Shown: piece by piece, positions 62,199-64,000 of the stretch
Position numbering within the stretch: position 1 is the stretch's first letter
Layout of the letters: every line of letters starts with the position of its first letter
Assembly: GCF_019331715.1 (NCBI RefSeq)
Contig: NZ_JAHBBG010000003.1
Location: 62,001 to 126,000 of the forward strand
Length of the DNA stretch: 64,000 bases
Reading direction: 5' to 3'
DNA from: Bifidobacterium simiiventris
GTDB lineage: Bacteria; Actinomycetota; Actinomycetes; Actinomycetales; Bifidobacteriaceae
Position numbers and translations under genes: made by a program
Notes under the pieces: generated by a model
Databases searched by the model: none
Told to the model about the DNA's origin: nothing
Seen by the model: the letters and a program-made list of their open reading frames with translations, nothing else

Positions 62199-63857
62199 AT
62201 GACTCAGTCAACGCAACGCACCATCGTGAAGAAGGTGATCGCGCCCATCGCGCTCGCCCTGTCGTTCTCGCTGGCACTCGCCGGCTGCGGCTCGGCCACG
62301 TCGGCGAACGGCGGCGACTCCGTGCAGCCCAGCGAGACCGGCGCGAAGACCACCACCGGCACGCCGCTCAAGGATCTCAAGATCGCCAGCGCCTCCGCGG
62401 TCAGCACGCTCAGCGTCAACCAGGAGGCCGGCAGCGCCAACTACCAGCTCGCCGCGCTGTACCAGGAAGGACTCACCGGGGTCGACGCCACCGGCAAGGT
62501 CGTGCCCGCGCTCGCCGAAAAGTGGAGCAGCAGCGACAACAAGACATGGGTGTTCGACCTGCGCAAGAACGTGAAGCTGCACGACGGCAGCACGCTCACC
62601 GCCGACGACATCCTGGACTCGATCAACACCGCCCGCGACGCCAAGCTCTCGCCGGGCCTGTCGGTCTACTGGCCGGACTACGTCGACAAGGTCGAGAAGA
62701 CCGGCGACAACCAGATCACCATTACGCTCAAGACCCCGCAGACCGAATTCCCGACGCAGGTCTCGAACGTGGCCGGCCTGTTCGTCACCTCCAAGAAGTT
62801 CCGCGAGGAAGCCGGCTCCGACTACGGCTCGGCCAAGAAGCTCATCGACGGCACCGGCCCGTACCAGGTCACCGAATTCGACCCGTCCAGCCACGTGACG
62901 CTCAAGAAGTTCAAGGACTACTGGGGCGAGAACGACGGCCCCGACACGGTGCGCGTCGACTTCATCACCGAGGACGCCACGCGCCTGCTCGCCTTCCAGG
63001 ACGGCAAGGTCGACGCCTCGTTCAACGTGCCCGTCACCAGCGTCGCGCAGTGGACCAAGGATGACGCCAAGGTCACCGCGTACTCCGACCGCTCCTACTA
63101 CGGCCTGACCTTCGACCAGGGCGTCAAGCCGTTCGACGACATCCACGTGCGCAAGGCGTTCTCCTACGCGCTCGATAAGGACAGCATTGTCAAGGGCGTG
63201 CTCAAGGGCTACGGCGAGGTCGCCACCGGCATCGACTCGCCCGAGCAGCTCGCCGGCTGGACCGACAACGACAAGGATAAGGCCGCCGCGAAGGTCAAGG
63301 ATCTCGGCGCGCTCAGCTACGACATCGACAAGGCCAAGGACGAACTTAAGCAGTCCTCGCAGGCGGGCGGATTCAAGACCACGCTCACGTATCCGACCGG
63401 CTACCCGGCCGTCGGCAAGGCGTCGCTCGCGCTCGCCGAATCGCTCAAGCCGCTCGGCATCACGCTCGACGTCAAGGAGATCCCGCTCGAGCAGTGGCTC
63501 AGCGAGGTCGGCAACGGCAAGCAGGGCGTGGCGTGGATGATCTACAACCCGACCACCCCGCAGCCGAACGAGGTCACCTCGTGGCTGCTCGCCGCGGGCG
63601 GCACGGGCGCGAACCCGGCCAACTGGAAGGACGACGACGTGGCCGCGAAGACCGATTCGATCGGCACGCTCACCGACACGTCCAAGAAGCTCGACATCGT
63701 GCTCGACACCACGAAGACCGCACTTGAGCAGGACATCTACTCGCCGGTCTACTGGGGCAAGGCCGCCGTCGCCACGCGCAAGGGCGTCGGCCTGAAGAAC
63801 ATCGACACGTTCTGGCTCGGCACCAACTGGGCCGCCGACTTCGTGCAGCAGCAGTAG
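62199..63857 (+). CDS. Solute-binding lipoprotein, family 5 (peptide/oligosaccharide)
   Basis: A 552-residue SBP family 5 lipoprotein. The signal ends LALAGC, with Cys30 lipidated. Family features include YQEGLTGVDATGKVVPALAEKWSSSDNKTWVFDLRKNVKLHDGSTLTADD, the RVDFITEDATRLLAFQDGKVD region and HVRKAFSYALDKDSIVKGVL. AGAGGGAAG precedes the ATG. A permease of the matching DppB/OppB family starts 77 bp later. It differs clearly from OppA at 36578. The ligand could be a peptide or, given the neighbours, a glycan or glycopeptide. Confidence 0.92.
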   Translation: MTQSTQRTIVKKVIAPIALALSFSLALAGCGSATSANGGDSVQPSETGAKTTTGTPLKDLKIASASAVSTLSVNQEAGSANYQLAALYQEGLTGVDATGKVVPALAEKWSSSDNKTWVFDLRKNVKLHDGSTLTADDILDSINTARDAKLSPGLSVYWPDYVDKVEKTGDNQITITLKTPQTEFPTQVSNVAGLFVTSKKFREEAGSDYGSAKKLIDGTGPYQVTEFDPSSHVTLKKFKDYWGENDGPDTVRVDFITEDATRLLAFQDGKVDASFNVPVTSVAQWTKDDAKVTAYSDRSYYGLTFDQGVKPFDDIHVRKAFSYALDKDSIVKGVLKGYGEVATGIDSPEQLAGWTDNDKDKAAAKVKDLGALSYDIDKAKDELKQSSQAGGFKTTLTYPTGYPAVGKASLALAESLKPLGITLDVKEIPLEQWLSEVGNGKQGVAWMIYNPTTPQPNEVTSWLLAAGGTGANPANWKDDDVAAKTDSIGTLTDTSKKLDIVLDTTKTALEQDIYSPVYWGKAAVATRKGVGLKNIDTFWLGTNWAADFVQQQ

Positions 63858-63887
63858 GCCGTCGCCAAGCGGTTCCGATTCGATCCA

Positions 63888-63912
63888 TCCGGCTCCCCGC
63901 CAAGGGGAGCCT
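63888..63912. repeat. F3 element fragment (right end)
   Basis: CGGCTCCCCGCCAAGGGGAGCC resembles the right end of the F3 elements. It lies between the binding-protein stop and the permease start. Confidence 0.45.
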
Positions 63913-63934
63913 CAACCATGTCTGGAGGGCAACG

Positions 63935-64000
63935 GTGCGTGCGCTGACTTTTCTCGGCAAACGGCTGGGCAACCTGCTGTTGCTGCTGTTCGTGCTGTCC
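63935..64000 (+). CDS. Permease of the DppB/OppB type, first 22 codons (runs off the right edge)
   Basis: The GTG at 63935 with GGAGGG 6 bp upstream opens VRALTFLGKRLGNLLLLLFVLS. A short basic start followed by a hydrophobic helix is typical of the DppB/OppB permeases that accompany family-5 binding proteins. Confidence 0.7.
   Translation, partial: MRALTFLGKRLGNLLLLLFVLS

Noticed and set aside
59777..62200. Minus-strand open frame (807 codons) opposite GH127
   Set aside because: The plus-strand GH127 gene has complete active-site and zinc-ligand motifs; the antisense frame has none.

Overview
The window is high-GC actinobacterial DNA and almost certainly a Bifidobacterium chromosome. The grounds are the GC-rich codon use, the glycoside-hydrolase and carbohydrate-ABC content with LacI regulators, a sortase-type surface giant with a non-LPxTG signal, and the housekeeping proteins (RNase E/G with a long basic/acidic N-terminus, NusG with an acidic extension, Obg with a C-terminal OCT domain). 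No rRNA or phage genes are visible, and no insertion-sequence transposase. The species cannot be named from what is here.

Layout. 1-2406: the 5' end of an unrecognised leftward gene, a cluster of four perfect DnaA boxes, and metG. 2407-4767: hairpin repeats and a BglG/LicT-type antiterminator site with overlapping terminator in front of an MFS sugar transporter. 4768-6575: a C69 dipeptidase. 6576-8236: rplK-rplA. 8237-15375: a 2128-residue secreted, repeat-built surface protein bracketed by two copies of a 30-bp-pitch repeat array. 15376-25419: PucR-type regulator, dapE, RNase E/G, rplU-rpmA-obgE, proB. 25420-28368: a membrane-anchored polysaccharide deacetylase and a class-I aminotransferase. 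28648-29866: tRNA-Trp, secE, nusG. 29867-32044: a hairpin array and a PepC-type aminopeptidase carrying a Cys-rich insertion. 32343-38320: a complete oligopeptide ABC operon (B-C-fused D/F-A). 38738-44038: an aldo/keto reductase and a heterodimeric ABC exporter. 44381-49166: a GH36 alpha-galactosidase and two LacI regulators. 49275-62011: a LacI-operator-controlled sugar ABC transporter (binding protein plus two permeases, no ATPase), then GH35, GH43 and GH127 enzymes, with one AAA/DUF4143 gene inserted in opposite orientation. 62199-64000: a second solute-binding protein and the start of its permease.

How the genes work together. The right third reads as a glycan-use locus. A lipoprotein and two permeases import a glycan, and cytosolic GH35, GH43 and GH127 enzymes remove galactosyl and arabinosyl units. 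A divergent LacI protein probably acts on a textbook promoter with palindromic operators (49257-49333). The left and middle are translation/transcription housekeeping genes interleaved with accessory genes.

The most unusual content is between the genes. Nearly every large spacer carries its own family of short (about 13-19 bp) motifs laid out at about 30-bp pitch, with motifs either alternating in orientation or inverting at a central point. Families that share no sequence keep the same geometry. Other points for follow-up are the DnaA-box cluster, the antiterminator site in front of a non-PTS transporter, the metallothionein-like insertion in PepC, and a repeat arm inserted in frame in the GH35 gene.
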